64,000 nt of DNA from assembly GCA_963844255.1 (NCBI GenBank), contig CAWJNP010000003.1, forward strand, positions 1 to 64,000, given 5' to 3'. This DNA comes from SZAS-79 sp963844255. GTDB taxonomy: Bacteria; Pseudomonadota; Gammaproteobacteria; Burkholderiales; SG8-39. Every line of letters begins with the position of its first letter. The stretch's first letter is position 1. The notes under the pieces are model-generated. The model was given only the letters and a program-made list of their open reading frames with translations. It made no database searches and had not been told where the DNA came from. Below, piece by piece: positions 48,911 through 61,012 of the stretch. The translations under genes and the position numbers were made by a program.

Positions 48911-50208
48911 TCAAGCCTTCTGCGAGATACGGAGCGCCTGGCCGAGGTCGTCGATGATGTCGGCTGACGGATTCGATGCCGACCGACAGCCGCACCAGTT
49001 CCTCGCCGATCCCCGCGGCCTTGAGCTGGACGGCATCCATCTGCTGATGGGTGGTGCTGGCGGGATGAATGACCAGCGTCTTGGCGTCGCCGACATTGGC
49101 GAGATGGCTGATCATCCGCAGCGATTCGATGAACTTCCTGCCGGCGGCCCGGCCGCCCTTGATGCCGAAGCTGACGATCGATCCCGCGCCGCGCGGCAGC
49201 AACTGTTTTGCCAGTTCATGGTCGGGATGATGTTGCAGCGAAGGATGCAGCACCCATTCGACCGCCTTGTTCGCGGTCGAGGAATTCCAGCACCGTATGG
49301 GTATTGGCGATGTGGCGGTCCATGCGGACGCCGAGCGTCTCGACGCCCTGCAGGAGCTGAAAGGCATTGGTCGGCGACAGGCAGGCGCCGAAGTCGCGCA
49401 GGCCTTCGGTGCGCGCCCGCATGATGAAGGCGGCCTGGCCGAATTGCTCGTCGAAGACGATGCCGTGATAGCCGGCATAGGGCTCGGTCAGCATCGGAAA
49501 CTTGCCGGAGGCGCGCCAGTCGAACCGGCCGCCGTCGACGATCACGCCGCCGATGGCGATGCCGTGGCCGCCGATCCATTTGGTCGCCGAGTTCATGACG
49601 AGGTCGGCGCCAAGCTCGATCGGCCGGCTCAGATACGGCGTCGCAAAGGTGTTGTCGATCAGGAGCGGGATCCTGGCGTCATGCGCGATATCGGCGACCC
49701 TCGGGATATCCAGCACTTCGAGGCCGGGATTGCCGATGGTCTCGCCGATCACGAGGCGCGTGTTGGGCCGGATCGCGGCGCGGAAATCCTCCAGCGCGCG
49801 CGGGTTGACGAAACTCGTGGTGATGCCGAAGCGCGGCAGCGTATGCGCGAGCAGATTGATGGTGCCGCCATAGAGCGAGGAGGAGGCGACGATATGGTCG
49901 CCGGCATTGAGCAGCGTCGCGATCGCCAGATGCAGGGCGGCCATGCCGCTCGCGGTGCAGATCGCGCCGACGCCGCCTTCCAGCGCGGCCAGCCGCTCTT
50001 CCAGCACCGCCGTCGTGGGGTTCGAAATCCTCGTATAGATGTGACCGGCGCGTTCGAGGTTGAACAGCGCCGCGGCGTGCTCGGAATCCTGGAACACATA
50101 GGACGTGGTCTGGTAGATCGGGACCGCGCGCGCGCCGGTGACCGGATCCGGATGCTGTCCGGCATGCAGGCTCAGGGTCTCGAAGGCGGGCGGCTTGGGT
50201 GCGGGCAT
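48911..50208 (-). CDS. metY: O-acetylhomoserine aminocarboxypropyltransferase / sulfhydrylase
   Basis: About 431 residues. PLP enzyme that makes homocysteine from O-acetylhomoserine and sulfide. The early substrate region is LSLHAGQHPDPVTGARAVPIYQTTSYVF, and YTRISNPTTAVLEERLAALEGG follows; the Lys Schiff base is in VMNSATKWIGGHGIAIGG. The C-terminus reads VIHPASTTHQQMD and LVRLSVGIES, typical of Cys/Met metabolism PLP enzymes. Frameshifts near 49270 and 48968. ATG 50208. The region upstream was inspected for a SAM-II motif and none was found. Confidence 0.92.
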
Positions 50209-50377
50209 GGCGATCTCGGCAACAGTGCGGTCCGGCCTGATGTTTCAGGCTGCCTCCCATGTGCCATAAAAGCGCGTCGGGTGTTAGCCCATTCCATGCC
50301 GCGGCGGCCGGAGTCGGCCTCCGGCCCCGCCGCAGGAGATGCATGAATTTGACGGCAATCCGAAGCGCTCGATCCCG

Positions 50378-50764
50378 TTAGTCGAGGATCGCGCTGAGGG
50401 TCGCGGGGCTATCGATGATGACGGTGCTGCCGCGCACCCCCGACCACATTCCCAGGACGGTCTGTTGACCGGTTTGCAACAGCGGCACATTGACGACCAG
50501 CGTGGTCGGAACGCGGCCGGAACTCGCCGGCTTCTGCTCGCTATAGGTGAAGACGGCCTGTACCGGCGAAATGGCGCCGTTCACGGATACCCCGAACGTG
50601 CCGCCGGGGTAGTTGCTGCCCTCGGCGTACGGGTTCGGCACGTTCAGGATCAGGAGCGCCGAACTGCCGACACCTTCGGGAAGCGTAATGCTGAGGCCGG
50701 GTATCGGCACGAAGGTGCCGGAGTTTGTCGACTGCGTACCACTCGATTGCGCATACAAGGCCAT
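50378..50764 (-). CDS. Conserved-looking hypothetical protein, 128 aa
   Basis: Intact. ATG 50764 follows GGGAGAGCG. MALYAQSSGTQSTNSGTFVPIPGLSITLPEGVGSSALLILNVPNPYAEG has a beta-sandwich look, repeated by VNGAISPVQAVFTYSEQKPASSGRVPTTLVVNVPL. No cysteine, signal peptide or membrane helix. The pattern (an N-terminal half, a PVQAVF half, alternating hydrophobics) is compatible with a jelly-roll such as phage or polysaccharide-binding proteins, but I recognise no family. Confidence 0.6.
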   Translation of the reverse strand: MALYAQSSGTQSTNSGTFVPIPGLSITLPEGVGSSALLILNVPNPYAEGSNYPGGTFGVSVNGAISPVQAVFTYSEQKPASSGRVPTTLVVNVPLLQTGQQTVLGMWSGVRGSTVIIDSPATLSAILD

Positions 50765-51054
50765 GATCGCTCTCCCGTTGCTTAATACAAGGTAACAACA
50801 AAGGGTTGCGTTGAGCAATATTGAAGTTCGACCAAATCGACCGAAGTGACTGCGCGGTCCTGGACTCCGGCGCCGATATCCGGCGTCGCATCATGAGGCC
50901 TCGCCGGCATTGCTGCTCTGGGTCGAACTAGCGGGCTCTGGCGCGTTTGCGGGCGGGATGCCCGCCCCTATACTCGGCCAACCGAATTTAGGCCCGGTCA
51001 CGCGGGGAGACGCAAGCTCGCCATCCGCGTCGCCCAAAGCAGCGCTCTGACCTG
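50765..51054. other. Intergenic stretch, no gene seen
   Basis: A 290-base gap between divergent genes. It has a short hairpin GGGCGGG / CCCGCCC around 50953-50970 and no frame with a ribosome site. Nothing else recognised. Confidence 0.45.
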
Positions 51055-51210
51055 ATGAAACGTATCGCGATCATTGCCTTTTACGGCGTCGGCGCGCTCG
51101 CGATCCTGTATCTCGCGCTGTTTGCCTACGCGTCATTTACCGGGAACGGGCTGCAGCCCGGCGATCCCATTCATATTTTTCGGAAGCCCGACGCGCCAAG
51201 CTATTCGTGA
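51055..51210 (+). CDS. Small single-pass membrane protein, 51 aa
   Basis: ATG 51055 (context CCTGATG). MKRIAIIAFYGVGALAILYLALFAYASFTGNG forms one membrane helix, followed by a short polar tail LQPGDPIHIFRKPDAPSYS. The ribosome site is weak. It is convergent with flbD, whose stop lies 68 bases away. Function unknown; its small size and helix suggest a membrane peptide. Confidence 0.5.
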   Translation: MKRIAIIAFYGVGALAILYLALFAYASFTGNGLQPGDPIHIFRKPDAPSYS

Positions 51211-51278
51211 CTGTCTCGCGTCGCTGAGGCGACGCGCGGCGTTCTTCACGCTGCGCGGCCTCCGATGCAATGAGTTAC

Positions 51279-52672
<1,394 letters not shown>

Positions 52673-52702
52673 GGCTCAGTCTCCTGTTCGTCTGTACGCG
52701 CG

Positions 52703-53079
52703 TCACGGCGCGCGTCGCCGCGCCTGCAGTCGCGTTCGGCCTTGATGATTTCCGTCATGGTCACGCCGAGCTGGTCCTCGACCAGCGACGACCTCGCCGC
52801 GCGCCACCAGCCGGTTGTTGACGAAGATGTCGATGGCCTCGCCGACGCTGCGGTCGAGCTCGAGCACGGTGCCGGGCCCGAGCTTCAGCAGCTCGCCGAC
52901 CTCCATCTTGGAGCGGCCGAGCACGGCCGAGACCTGTGACCGGCACGTCGAACACCGCCTCCAGGTCGGCGGCGCTGCGCGAAGCCTGTTCGTCCTCGAG
53001 ATAGGCCAGCGTCGTCGATCGGCGGCGCGTCCGCGGCGTTGAGATCGGGCAGCGGAACCTGTGCGTCGGTGTCACTCAT
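52703..53079 (-). CDS. fliN: Flagellar motor switch protein FliN
   Basis: About 110-125 residues; the exact end is uncertain because of indels near 52800 and 52720. ATG 53079 opens MSDTDAQVPLPDLNAADAPP, a short linker, then the SpoA domain: AVFDVPVTVSAVLGRSKMEVGELLKLGPGTVLELDRSVGEAIDIFVNNRLVARGEV and GVTMTEIIKAER. FliN forms the C-ring base where CheY-P acts. It overlaps fliH closely upstream. Confidence 0.88.
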
Positions 53080-53082
53080 GGC

Positions 53083-53732
53083 TCAGTCCTCGTGGCCGGA
53101 CGTTCCGGCCTGGTCGCGGGACGCCGATGATAGCGCCCGACGAGTTCGCTCGATCTTGGCTTCGATCGCGGCGCGCTCCAGGACGACGCCGCCGTCGGCC
53201 CATTCGATCCGGCAGTCGCCGGTCGCGATGTCCGGCTCGGCCAGGATCACGCAGCCGGCCTTCGAAGCCGCTCTGCTGCGGCCAGCCGCTCGATCCGCTC
53301 GCGCGCGGCCTCGTAGAGCGCATCGTTGACGCGGACCACGAGATGCGGCGTCGCCACCAGATGCGAGAAGCAGTCGCTGACCAGCGCCATGATCTCGCCG
53401 AGCGGCTCGCGCGGCGATCAGTTCGCTGCACAGCTTGCGCGCCACCGCCACCGCGACGTCGACCGCTTCGGTCTCCATCCGGCGCTTCGATGCCGGAGAA
53501 GCGCGTCGCGATGCCCTTGATGCCGATGCCGATCTCCTCGAGCGCCAGCGCGGCGCGGCGGTCGCTTTCCGCCTTGGCCTCGCGCTGCCCGGCGTCGAAG
53601 CCGTCGCGATAGGCGCTGTGCCTCGGCGGCGGCGATCTTCTGCGCGATCTCCGGCGGCGTGGCCGGCCGCTCGCGCGTCTTGTCGGGCGCTGCGAAGTCC
53701 ATGTCGAACAGGAATTTTGCGGGTGCGGCCAT
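53083..53732 (-). CDS. fliH: Flagellar assembly protein FliH-like
   Basis: About 210 residues, cytoplasmic. ATG 53732 shares one base with the fliG stop (TGATG). It begins MAAPAKFLFDMDFAAPDK and has a coiled-coil middle (GQREAKAESDRRAALALEEIGIGIK) and a C-terminal domain ending VILAEPDIATGDCRIEWADGGVVLERAAIEAKIE, which fits the FliH/HrpE stator-like C-domain. At least four indels (53275, 53410, 53490, 53620). FliH controls the FliI ATPase, whose gene is not in the window. Assignment rests on the position between fliG and fliN and on the ADGGVxLER segment. Confidence 0.85.
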
Positions 53733-54826
53733 CAGTACACCAGCTCGTCGTCGGCGCGGTTCTTGGACAGCATGATTTCGCCCTTGGCGGCCAGGTCCTT
53801 GGCCAGGTTGACCAGCAGCGCCTGCGCCTCGTCGACGTCGCGCAGCCGCACCGGGCCCATGCGCTGCCATGTCGTCCTGCAGCATCTTGGCGGCGCGCGT
53901 CGACATGTTGCCGAGGAAGAAGTCGCGCACGTCCTCGTTGGCGCCCTTCAGCGCGATGCCGAGCTTGTCCTTGTCGACGTGGCGCATCAGCGTCTGCAGC
54001 CGAGCCGGCATCGAGCTTGACCAGATCGTCGAAGGTGAACATCAGCGCCTTGATGCGCTCGGCGGCCTCGCGGTTCGCCTCTTCCAGCGCGGTGAGGAAG
54101 CGGGTTTCGGTCTGGCGGTCGAAGTTGTTGAAGATTTCGGCCATCATCTCGTGGGCGTCGCGGCGGCGGGTCTGCGACAGGTTCGACATGAATTCGGTGC
54201 GCAGCGTCTGCTCGACGCGCTCGAGCACTTCCTTCTGCACCGCCTCCATCCGCAGCATGCGGCTGACCACGTCGAGCGCGAGGTCCTCGGGCAGGATTGC
54301 GCAGCACGCGGGCGGCGTGTTCCGGCTTCGGATCTTCGACAGCACCACGGCGATGGTCTGCGGATATTCGTTCTTCAGGTAGTTGGCGAGCACCTCTTCC
54401 TGGACGTTGGCGAGCTTCTCCCACATGTTGCGGCCGGCGGGGCCGCGGATTTCGTCCATGATGCCGGCGACGCGATCGGCGGGCAGGATATTGCTGCAGC
54501 AGCCGCTCGGTGGCGTCGAAGGTGCCCATCAGCGGCGCCGGACGCCGACAGCTCGCGCGACGAATTCGAGCATCAGGTCCTCGACCACGTCGGCCTCGAC
54601 GGTGCCGAGCGTCGACATGGCGATCGACAGTTCGCGCACCTCGTCGTCGTCGAGCAGCGACCAGATCTTGCCGCCATACTGTTCGCCGAGCGCCAGCATC
54701 AGGATCGCGGCGCGCTTCGGGCCGCTCAGCTTCGGTCGCCTGCGGTCGATTGGCCTGACGGCTCGCCAGCGTCGGCGATGACGCTGGCGATGTCGTTGGC
54801 GTTGTGTGGTTTGCGGTCACGGCCAT
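53732..54826 (-). CDS. fliG: Flagellar motor switch protein FliG
   Basis: About 360 residues. Torque-generating C-ring protein. The middle domain reads MDEIRGPAGRNMWEKLANVQEEVLANYLKNEYPQTIAVVLSKI and EDLALDVVSRMLRMEAVQKEVLERVEQTLRTEF; the C-domain reads FTFDDLVKLD, GANEDVRDFFLGNMSTRAAKMLQDD and MGPVRLRDVDEAQ. The C-terminus ends KNRADDELVY. ATG 54826 follows fliF by one base. About nine surplus bases by length. EHAARVLA identifies the EHPQ-like loop. Confidence 0.92.
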
Positions 54827-54827
54827 G

Positions 54828-56481
54828 TCAGGTCTCGCGGGCTTCGTGCAGCCACTGGCGAAGGATGGCGACGGTCTCGTTCGGATTTCGCTCGGCCAGT
54901 TCGCCGACCTTCTGCACCGACTGGGCGTGGACCTGGCCCTGGACCTGGGCGACGTCGATCAGCGGCCGCGGCGCGCGCTGGCTGCCGGCGATCGAGGCGC
55001 TGGCCGTCGGGCGCTGTCGCCGGCCTGCGGCGGTGCCGTCGGTCAGCGCCGGCCAGCGCGCCGTCGACTGGCCAGGCCGGGGACGACTTCGGACGCCAGG
55101 ATGCGCTTGACCAGCGGCCGGACCACCATCAACAGCACGATCAGGCCGAGCAGCATCATCACGCCGAGCTCGATGACGCACATGACGTCGTCCTTGGTGA
55201 ACTGCAGCATGCCGAGCAGGCCGGCGGCTTCGGCGACCGGCGATGATCGGCGGCGCTTCGGCGAAGCGCAGGTTGACGACCTCGACCTGGTCGCCGCGCT
55301 TCTGGTCGAAGCCGATCGCGGTGCGCACCAGCGTGGCGATGCGGTCGAGCTCTTCCTTGCGGCGCGGCTGGTAGACCATCTCGCCTTGTCGTTCTTGGTG
55401 TAGGTGCCGTCGACCAGCACCGCGACCGAGATGCGGTTGACGCGGCCGCCCTCGATCACCTCGGTCTTGGTGGTGCGGGAGATCTCGTAGTTGACGATCT
55501 CCTCGTTCTTCTTGCTCTGGTCGCGCTGGCGGCCGCTGCGCCGCCCTGGCTCTGCTGCGCGCCGGGCAGTTCGTTGCCGACGGTGACCTGGCCGCCGTTG
55601 CTCGGCGGTCGCGCGAGGATTCCTCGCGGGTCTGGCTCGAGCGCAGCACGCGGCCTTCGGGATCGAACTTGTCGGAGGTCTGGGTGATCGCGGTTGAAGT
55701 CGAAATCGGCCGAGACCTGGACGCGGGCGCGGCCCGGGCCGACGACGGAGGAGACGATCTCCTCGACCTGCGTTGCGCATCCGCTTCTCGAAGCCGGCTG
55801 GCGCTCGTCGCCGACGGCGCCATCGGCGTCTCGCTGGCGGCGCCGTCGGCCAGCAGCCGGCCGCCCTCGTCGACGATCGAGACCCGCTCCGGCTTCAGCC
55901 CGTTGACGGCGGAGGCGACGAGATGGCGGATGGCGCGGACCTGCGCGGCTCGAGCGCGCCGCGCACGCTTGAGCACGATCGAGGCCGACGGCTCCGGCGT
56001 TCGCGCGAGAACAGCGGCCGCTCGGGCAGCACGAGATGGACGCGGGCCGCCTGGACGCGGTCGATGGCGCGGATGGTGCGGGCGAGCTCGCCCTCGAGCG
56101 CGCGCAGATGATTGATGTTCTGGACGAAGCTGGTGGCGCCGAGCGCGTCGGACTTGTCGAAGATCTCGTAGCCGACGCCGCCGCCCTTGGGCAGGCCGCC
56201 CTCGGCGAGCTTCATGCGCAGCCGGGTGACCTTGTCCTTGGGCACCATGATGATCGGCGCCGTCGTTGCGCAGCTCGTACGGGATCGCCTGGCGCTCGAG
56301 ATCCTTGATGATGCCGGAGGAGTCCTCGGTCGAGAGGTCGGTGAACAGCGGCGGTCATCTGCGGCGTCGTGACGCGCATGATGACGAAGGCGAAGAAGCC
56401 GATCAGCGCGGCGTCACCGCGACCATCGCCATCAGGCGCGACGCGCCCAGACCTTTCAGGAAAGCTAACCAGACTCTGCAA
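54828..56481 (-). CDS. fliF: Flagellar MS-ring protein FliF
   Basis: About 540 residues, two membrane helices. TTG 56481 gives MQSLVSFLKGLGASRLMAMVAVTAALIGFFAFVIMRVTTPQM, and IPYELRNDGAPIIMVPKDKVTRLRMKLAEGGLPKGGGVGYEIFDKSDALGATSFVQNINHLRALEGELARTIRAIDRVQAARVHLVLPE is the ring-building domain. The second helix is IELGVMMLLGLIVLLMVVRPLVKRIL. The C-terminus ends QWLHEARET. Many indels. FliF builds the first structure of the basal body. A CtrA-like box lies upstream. Confidence 0.92.
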
Positions 56482-56557
56482 AACCGCATCCGCCCCTAGA
56501 ATTCGGCCCCCGGGAGCCGACTGGGCAATTATTGCCTATGGGATGGTTTCGATATGG

Positions 56558-56571
56558 TTAACGAAGGTTAA
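56558..56571. promoter_or_regulatory. CtrA-like site upstream of fliF (TTAACCAT context)
   Basis: On the minus strand the sequence reads TTAACCTTCGTTAACCAT: two TTAA boxes spaced by six instead of seven, the second within TTAACCAT, a common form of CtrA half-site. It lies about 80 bases upstream of the fliF start. A missing base in this error-rich region could explain the N6 spacing. Confidence 0.45.
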
Positions 56572-56593
56572 GAGCCGTGGCGAAAGTTCAACA

Positions 56594-56628
56594 TGAAAAA
56601 AATCGGCTTCGCGAAACGAAGCCGGTTT
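56594..56628 (-). terminator. Rho-independent terminator of sciP
   Basis: On the minus strand: CGGCTTCG (RC of 56617-56624), a five-base loop, CGAAGCCG (RC of 56604-56611), then ATTTTTTT. It begins about 30 bases after the sciP stop, so sciP is probably transcribed alone and fliF has its own promoter. Confidence 0.85.
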
Positions 56629-56657
56629 TCATCAAATACTCACGGTTCGGAGCGGCT

Positions 56658-56933
56658 TTACTGGCGGTATTGCTGGATTCGGGTGGTGCGCAGCCCGGCC
56701 AGGCCGTGCTGGTCGATGGAAAACTGCCAGGACAGGAATTCGTCGACCGTCAGCGTGTAGCGGCTGCAGGCCTCCTCGAGGGAGAGCAGGCCGCCGCGAA
56801 CCGCGGCAACGACTTCGGCCTTGCGGCGGATAACCCACCGTTTGGTCCCGGGCGCTGGCAGATCCGCAATCGTCAACGGACTGCCGTCAGGCCCGATGAC
56901 GTATTTTACCCTCGGGCGATGGGGTTCTGTCAT
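56658..56933 (-). CDS. sciP: CtrA inhibitor SciP (DUF1153)
   Basis: Intact, 91 residues. MTEPHRPRVKYVIGPDGSPLTIADLPAPGTKRWVIRRKAEVVAAVRGGLLSLEEACSRYTLTVDEFLSWQ is the DUF1153 helix-turn-helix. In Caulobacter SciP binds CtrA and blocks its transcriptional activation at G1. Start is ATG 56933; a longer frame begins at 56954 but lacks support. It lies among flagellar genes with a CtrA-like box upstream and its own terminator. Confidence 0.92.
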   Translation of the reverse strand: MTEPHRPRVKYVIGPDGSPLTIADLPAPGTKRWVIRRKAEVVAAVRGGLLSLEEACSRYTLTVDEFLSWQFSIDQHGLAGLRTTRIQQYRQ

Positions 56934-56991
56934 GGCGTACTCACAAACTCTCAACCACTGAACTCACAATCAGCAACCTACGCGTTCCGGC

Positions 56992-57006
56992 TTAAAATTT
57001 GCCTAA
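56992..57006. promoter_or_regulatory. CtrA-like box upstream of sciP
   Basis: TTAAAATTTGCCTAA fits TTAA-N7-TTAA with one mismatch, 59 bases upstream of the sciP start. In Caulobacter, sciP transcription is activated by CtrA, so the location is meaningful, but a chance match cannot be excluded. Confidence 0.4.
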
Positions 57007-57125
57007 GCCCAAGGCTTCAATACGAATCTCCTTGGAAATGACCGAAGCTCGGCCCGGCGTCTGGGGAGACGCCGGGCCGGAAGATGCAGGGTGGAGCTGG
57101 CAATAGCTGGCGTCAGGGAATGCCG

Positions 57126-57819
57126 CTAGCCTGCGGCGGCCGGCCGGATCACGCGCCTGATCTGATCGGTCGTGTAGTTTTGCCCGCCGATCGAGAGCAG
57201 CGGCGGGTTGGAGGTGAGATCGACCGAATCGACGACGCCCTGGATTTCCGTGGCGACGGCGACCTCCTTGCCGGCCGAATCCTTGGCCGTTGCGGTCATC
57301 TTGTAGGCGCCGGCCGGCCACTGGGTGCCGTCATTGCCCTTGCCGTCCCACACGAAGCTGGCATTGCCCTGGCCAGCGTGATAGTTGCCGGAATAGACCG
57401 TCTGTCCGGTCGAATTGGTGATCGTGAGCGTGGTGGTGGCGTCCTTCGCGGCTTTCAGATTCCAGGTCGCCGAGCCGTTGAACTGCTGCGGTGCTGCCGT
57501 CGACGGCGACGGTGTTGCCGACATAGATCAGGGCCTGCGTCGCCTGCGCGCTCTTCTGGAGCGCGACCAGCGTCTTCAATTGATCGTTCGACTTGAGCTG
57601 CTGCTCGACGCCGGCGAACTGCACCAGCTGCTGGGTGAACTGGTTGGTATCGAGCGGATCGAGCGGGTTCTGGTTCTGCAGCTGCGTCGTCAGCAGCGTC
57701 AGAAAGGTCTGGAAATTATCCGCGAGCCCCGTCGACGATTTGGTGGCGGCGGTCTTGTCGGTGCTCGCCGTCGCCGTCGCCGATACGACCGGTGTCGGCA
57801 GTGTTGCGTCGATTGCCAT
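57126..57819 (-). CDS. flgD: Flagellar hook-capping protein FlgD
   Basis: About 230 residues. The N-terminal export and cap region contains LADNFQTFLTLLTTQLQNQNPLDPLDTNQFTQQLVQFAGVEQQLKSNDQL, the FlgD signature, followed by the Ig-like/tudor part TITNSTGQTVYSGNYHAGQGNASFVWDGKGNDGTQWPAGAYKM. One surplus base near 57492. FlgD caps the growing hook. It begins nine bases after fliK and is probably translated with it. Confidence 0.93.
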
Positions 57820-57828
57820 GATGATCTC

Positions 57829-59434
57829 CTAGATCCTGATGTCGACGCCGCTGCTGGAACCGAGCATGCGGCCGTAGGTTCGTCCCGCGGTGACTGCGGG
57901 AATGCTGTCGTCTTCGCTGACCGTCAGGCGATGCGCATGGCGGCCTGATCCGTCGTCGTTGTTCTGACCGGACGAAGACTGGTCGCGCAGGCTGAACTGC
58001 AGACCGCTATCGCCGGTCTGGAAGCCCGGCATCGTCCAGCGCGCGCTGCAGCTGCGGCGCGTCCTGGCGCAGCATCGACAGCGTCTCCGGCTTCTCGACC
58101 ATCAGATGCGAGGTGACGTGGCCGTGGCGGTCGACCTCGATGCGGACATCGATGCGGCCGAGGTCGGCCGGATCGAGCCGGATCTCGAAACGGCTGTTGC
58201 CGCTGCGCGCCCTGGCTGCGATCTCGATCGCCAGCCCGCTCAGCGGCACGGCGTCGTTCGTGGCCGCCGTGGCGGTCAAGGCCGCCGCGGAAGCGGTGGC
58301 AGCGACGGAATGCAGGTGCGGCTGGACCGTGCCCGCCGCCGGCAGGGATGGACCGGCCGAGTCGGCCGGCGCCTGTCCCGCCGGGGTGAACTCCGGATGG
58401 GTGGGGGCCGCAAGGGTCGCCGATGTCGAGGCGGAGCCGTCCGCTTTCGCCGCATTGACGGCGCCGTGCCCGGCTTTCGCCTGGCCGGCGACAGCGGCTT
58501 GCGCCGCGGCATTGCCGGCGGGCGACCCGGTCGATGTCGCCGTCGCGGAGGGATCGGCCGTGCCCGGCGCGGCGCCGGAATCGTCCGTTGCAGCGGTGCC
58601 GGTCTGGGCCGTCGGCGCCTTGAGGCCCGCCGCGGCTTTCGGCGCGGCGGTTGCAGCGGCGGCGGCAGCCGATGCTGGATCGGTTGCCGAGCCTGCGCCG
58701 GCTTGTGTCGCCGGCTTGCCGGCGGATGCAACGATAACCGCTGTGGTCGCGGCCTCCGCATCGGCCTCGGCGGCGTCGGCATTCGAGTCGGCAGAGCCCT
58801 TTGTCGCGTTGGGATCGGCTTTTTCCTGGCCCGATGCCGCGACCGCGGAAGCGATGGCGGCGGCTGCGATCGCAAGCGGCGCCGTGGCGGTGCCGGACGC
58901 GGGCGCAGCGGCCGGAGCGCCTGTCGAGGCGGCTGCGTTCGCAACCGGTACGGCGACCGGGTCCGGCGTCGTCGCGTCAGGTTTGTCCTGCTGCGCCGTG
59001 GCCGCCGGATCGGTCGCGGAATCCGCCGATGGCCGCTCGGAAGCCTGCTTTTCGGTTGATTTCGCGGGCGTGGCTTTCGAAGTGTCGGGCTTCGCCGGGG
59101 AACGCGGACGCGCATCGGCGTTTGCGTCGGCCGCGGCGTCGGCGCGGCGCCTGGCCGAGGCGTCGCGATCGTTTGAATCGTTTCTGGCCGTCCGGTCGGC
59201 CGCGGCTGCGTCGCGCGACCGCCGGCTTTCCGCCGCGGTCGCCGCGGCGTCGTCGGCACGGCGGCGGGAGGCGCTCTGGGCGTCGGCCCGCGCGTTATTG
59301 TCGGCGGGAGCGCCGTTATCGACCAGCGCTGCGAAACTGTCGTTTGCGGGCGAGGGGTCCGATCGGCCTGACCGCGGCGTCGTCGCGCCCTGGGAAGATG
59401 TGCTGGGTACTGGATCTGTCGTCACGCTGAACAC
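57829..59434 (-). CDS. fliK: Flagellar hook-length control protein FliK-like
   Basis: About 534 residues. GTG 59434 opens MFSVTTDPVPSTSSQGATTP. A very long Ala/Asp/Pro-rich disordered stretch (residues about 30-390) is followed by the conserved C-terminal FliK domain: GNSRFEIRLDPADLGRIDVRIEVDRHGHVTSHLMVEKPETLSMLRQDAPQLQRALDDAG, then FQTGDSGLQFSLRDQSSS in the next frame after an indel near 58030. FliK measures hook length and switches export specificity. Its composition explains large antisense open frames on the plus strand here. Confidence 0.9.
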
Positions 59435-59781
59435 GGGCGGCCTCTCGCAGATGAATCTGGATAGAGATCAGCAAGGACCGGGCCACCCCAAGGCTCAAAA
59501 ATTATATAGCTTGTTCAGATACTTAGACCTGCATCGGGGAAACTACGGGGTCGCCGCGACAGCTCCCTTTTCTGCCCGGCGGCAAGATTTGCCGTTGCCG
59601 GGGAGCAAAACGGCTCCGCGTGATTGCCTCACGGGAATACGGCCTATATTAAAGAGCAGCCTTTCAGAGGCGCCGAAAAACCTGAGCCGGTTCCCCGGCA
59701 CCGCTTCAAGGCCTTCTGATTGCAAGCTTTTTCCTGATCGCGAAGCACTGCCAACCGCGATCGCATCGATGACCGGAGCCA
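59435..59781. other. Intergenic region between divergent fliK and mnmA, no gene
   Basis: A 347-base gap. It has an AT-rich part (AAAATTATATAGCTTG at about 59498-59513) suitable for promoters of either gene, and no frame with a ribosome site. No sigma-54 or CtrA consensus was found. Confidence 0.5.
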
Positions 59782-60979
59782 ATGCTCAACAGTCTGGACC
59801 TGCAAGGCCGTCCCCAGGACACCCGGATCGTCGTCGCCATGTCGGGCGGCGTCGACTCGTCGGTGACGGCTGCGCTGCTGAAGTCCGAGGGCTATGACGT
59901 CGTCGGCATCACGCTGCAGCTCTACGATCATGGCGCGGCCACCCATCGCAAGGGCGCCTGCTGCGCCGGCCAGGACATTCACGACGCCCGCAATGTCGCC
60001 GAGCGGATCGGCATTCCGCATTACGTGCTCGACTACGAGAGCCGCTTCCGCGAATCGGTGATCGACAATTTCGCCGACAGCTACGCGCTCGGGCGAAACG
60101 CCGGTGCCCTGCATCGAGTGCAACCGCTCGATCAAGTTCCGCGATCTGCTGTCGACCGCGCGCGAACTCGGCGCCGCGGCGCTCGCCACCGGCCATTACG
60201 TCGCCTCGCGCCGCCTTGCCGACGGATCGCGCGCGCTGGTGTGCGCCGCCGACGCCGATCGCGACCAGAGCTATTTCCTGTTCGCGACCACGCGCGAGCA
60301 GCTCGATTTTCTGCGCTTTCCGCTCGGCGACATGACCAAGCCGCAGGCGCGCGAGCTGGCGCGGCGCTTCGGTCTCGACGGTCGCCGACAAGCAGGACAG
60401 CCAGGACATCTGCTTCGTGCCGACCGGGCGCTATACCGACATCATCGACCGGCTGAAGCCCGATGCGCGTCGAGCCCGGCGATATCGTCGACCTCGACGG
60501 CCGCGTGCATCGGCCGGCATCAGGGCATCATTCACTTCACCGTCGGCCAGCGCCGCGGACTGGGCATCGCGTCCAGCGCGCCGCTCTATGTGGTGCGGCT
60601 CGACGCCGCCAGCCGCCGCGTCGTGGTCGGGCCGCGCGAGGCGCTGCGGATGGACCGCATCCGGCTGCGCGACGTCAACTGGATCGGCGACGGCGCGCTC
60701 GATCGCCGCGGTCGGCGAGCGGTCTCGAGATGTTCGTGCGGGTGCGATCGACCCGGCGCGCCACAGCCGGCATGGCTGCGCGCGACCGATGACGGCTACG
60801 AAGTCGAACTGGTCGCCGGCGAGGAGGGCGTCTCGCCGGGCCAGGCCTGCGTGTTCTACGATGCGCCTTCGGGGCAGGCGCGCGTGCTCGGCGGCGGCTT
60901 CATCAAGAGCGCAACGGCGAAGGCCGCGCCGCGCGAAGCCTTGGCGCCGGCGCCGCTGGTCGAGGCCATGCGCGGATAA
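59782..60979 (+). CDS. mnmA: tRNA-specific 2-thiouridylase
   Basis: About 396 residues. Thiolates U34 of tRNA-Lys, -Glu and -Gln. The PP-loop ATP site is VVAMSGGVDSSVTAALLKSEGYDVVG; the catalytic pair is Cys in VPCIECNRSIKF and Cys in QDSQDICFVPTG. Further family motifs are ALATGHYV, DQSYFLF and HFTVGQRRGLGI. Surplus bases near 60094, 60380, 60464, 60513, 60706, 60718 and 60745; the 1198-base span less seven gives 397 codons. A housekeeping gene, so the breaks are probably errors. Confidence 0.95.
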
Positions 60980-61012
60980 GCGCTTTCAGGTAGACGGTTT
61001 TCAGGGCTGGGC

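Noticed and set aside
50209..50377. SAM-II or other methionine riboswitch upstream of metY
   Set aside because: The upstream minus strand has only a small GCCTGA / TCAGGC hairpin and none of the conserved SAM-II blocks that I could recognise. A covariance search would settle it.
58113..59897. A 594-codon plus-strand frame opposite fliK
   Set aside because: It is the complement of the Ala/Asp-rich FliK linker; GC-rich repetitive coding DNA opens antisense frames. No ribosome site and no domain.
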